The notes beneath the pieces were generated by a model that was not told the origin of the DNA, ran no database searches, and worked only from the letters and a program-made list of their open reading frames with translations. This document shows, in pieces, positions 14,635-15,846 of a stretch of DNA of 15,846 nt. The position numbers were made by a program, and so were the translations under genes. Location of the stretch: contig DATLUE010000010.1 of assembly GCA_035533255.1 (NCBI GenBank), positions 1 through 15,846 of the forward strand, given 5' to 3'. The DNA comes from CAIKMD01 sp035533255. Its GTDB lineage: Bacteria > Pseudomonadota > Alphaproteobacteria > ATCC43930 > CGMCC-115725. The stretch's first letter is position 1. Every line of letters starts with the position of its first letter.

Positions 14635-14671
14635 CTGCATGACTCGAAATTGAGCTTCCCCGAATCCCACA

Positions 14672-15846
14672 ATGGCATCGACAAGAAATAGGCGGCGCCC
14701 CAAACCACGGGAAGGAGCGGCATCAATACCTTCAACCTTATACGATCGGGGCGCGTCCCGCTTCTGGGCGGCGGTCATCTTGACCGGGGTCGGCGCCGGG
14801 ATCGGCGGCGCCGCTTTGACGACCATGCTCTATCAAGTCCAGCATCTGTTCTGGCCTCCCGCCGGCGAGAGCTTGTTGGATGCAGCCAAAGCCGCGCCCG
14901 AATGGCACCATATCGCGATCCTGGCGGGTGCCGGAATTCTTACCGGTTTGGGACAGTTGCTGCTGGTTCGTCTATCGAGCGGCAACGGAATCGAAATCAC
15001 GACCGCTCTGTGGTTTCACGCCGGACGGCTTCCCGCGCTGCGCACGATGGGCAGCGCGATTCTCTCCGTCATCATCGTCGGCATGGGCGCGTCGTTGGGA
15101 CGCGAGGGCGCTCCCAAACAGGTTGGGGCTGTGACGGCAAACCTGCTGTCCGACCGTCTCGATCTATCCGATGAACAACGCCGCCTCCTGGTGGCGTGCG
15201 GCGCAGGCGCCGGCATGGCAGCCGCCTACAACGTCCCGCTCGGCGGCGCGCTGTTCGCGCTCGAAGTATTGCGCGGTGTGCTGGCGTTGCGCCTCGTGCT
15301 ACCGGCGGTGACGGCGTCGCTGATCGCTACGACGATCTCCTGGATCGTGATTCCCGACGCCCCCACCTACAACATTCCCGCGTTTCAAGACTCTTTCTCG
15401 ATCTTGTGTTGGGCGCTGGTGGCGGGGCCGGTTTGTGGGATCGTGTCTGTCGGGTATGTGCGTGCCGTCGAAGAGGCCGATCGCTCGCGCCCCCAGGGAT
15501 GGCGGCGGCTCGTGGCACCGGTTATCGCGTTCAGCTTGCTCGGCGCGGCATCGATTTGGCTTCCGCAATTGCTGGGTAATGGGAAAGACGTCACGCAGTT
15601 GGCTTTTGCGGGACAAGTCGGCCCGATCCTGATTCTCCTGCTACTCGCGCTCAAGCCCTTGGCCACCGTTTTATGCTTGGGCAGTGGCGCGCCGGGCGGG
15701 CTGTTCACGCCGTCTTTAACGCTCGGCGCGCTACTGGGCGGCGCGCTCGGCTACGCATGGACATGGCTTTGGCCAGGTGCCCCGCTTGGTCTGTTCGCCG
15801 TGATCGGGGCCGGCGCGGTCCTCGCGGCGACAACCCAAGGACCGAT
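14672..15846 (+). CDS. ClC-family chloride channel or antiporter, 3' end cut by window edge
   Basis: 391 codons of a ClC membrane protein are visible. GREGAPKQVGA at 143-153 carries the gating glutamate E145, AAYNVPLGGALFALEVLRG lies at 184-202, and GSGAPGGLFTPSLTLGALLG at 337-356 matches the GGxFxPxL anion-site motif. The first anion motif, normally GSGIPE, reads GNGIEI at 104-109, with asparagine for the serine and one residue missing. At the internal proton-glutamate position (E203 in E. coli ClC) a valine, V199, appears, while the preceding glutamate is kept. The ATG follows an in-frame stop at 14651. No ribosome site is clear. It is set apart from the dehydrogenase operon by 228 bases with an IS66 scrap, so it is probably unrelated to the upstream cluster. 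Confidence 0.88.
   Translation, partial: MASTRNRRRPKPREGAASIPSTLYDRGASRFWAAVILTGVGAGIGGAALTTMLYQVQHLFWPPAGESLLDAAKAAPEWHHIAILAGAGILTGLGQLLLVRLSSGNGIEITTALWFHAGRLPALRTMGSAILSVIIVGMGASLGREGAPKQVGAVTANLLSDRLDLSDEQRRLLVACGAGAGMAAAYNVPLGGALFALEVLRGVLALRLVLPAVTASLIATTISWIVIPDAPTYNIPAFQDSFSILCWALVAGPVCGIVSVGYVRAVEEADRSRPQGWRRLVAPVIAFSLLGAASIWLPQLLGNGKDVTQLAFAGQVGPILILLLLALKPLATVLCLGSGAPGGLFTPSLTLGALLGGALGYAWTWLWPGAPLGLFAVIGAGAVLAATTQGP

Noticed and set aside
1..15846. CRISPR arrays, tRNA or rRNA genes, integrase or attachment sites.
   Set aside because: No regularly spaced direct repeats, cloverleaf-like tRNA sequence, rRNA segment or recombinase gene was seen while reading the window.

Overview
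The window is GC-rich, densely coding DNA with strong GGAGG-type ribosome sites, Tat- and Sec-exported periplasmic proteins, and Liv and NitT/TauT transport proteins. It reads like an alphaproteobacterium (Hyphomicrobiales or Rhodospirillales type). That placement comes from gene content and style only; there is no rRNA or marker gene here.

Layout. Positions 1-8783 are mostly minus strand. From right to left they hold a bicupin protein with a NitT/TauT-type substrate-binding protein (8783-6809), a stand-alone HD-domain protein that looks like an HD diiron oxygenase (6692-5934), two more NitT/TauT-type binding proteins in tandem (5046-3015), a Liv-type binding protein (2888-1740), LivF ATPase (1637-903) and LivM permease cut by the left edge (906-1). 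A dienelactone hydrolase (5180-5902) runs on the plus strand inside this block. Positions 8784-9195 are a 412-base divergent control region with no supported gene. From 9196 on, the genes run on the plus strand: an HpaR-like MarR regulator, a second dienelactone hydrolase, an exported isochorismatase-fold protein without the usual cysteine, a DoxX membrane protein, a Tat-exported gluconate 2-dehydrogenase subunit 3-like protein and its GMC flavoprotein partner. Then follow a decayed IS66-type transposase scrap and a ClC chloride channel/antiporter gene that runs off the right edge. A short minus-strand scrap at 10571-10699 looks like the tail of a UbiD decarboxylase.

How it may work together. 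The content suggests import of one or a few small organic compounds (four binding proteins, one Liv system) and their processing by an HD oxygenase candidate, a bicupin and two dienelactone-hydrolase paralogs. A periplasmic flavoprotein dehydrogenase module lies alongside. The substrate cannot be named from the sequence.

The most interesting signal is a 12-bp dyad close to TTAACATGTTAA in front of four transcription units (2947, 5094, 6722, 9827). At three of them it sits directly downstream of a good -10 hexamer on the strand of the transporter or HD gene. The HpaR-like MarR regulator encoded in the same cluster is the obvious candidate to bind it. This would tie the transporters, HD protein and hydrolases into one local regulon.
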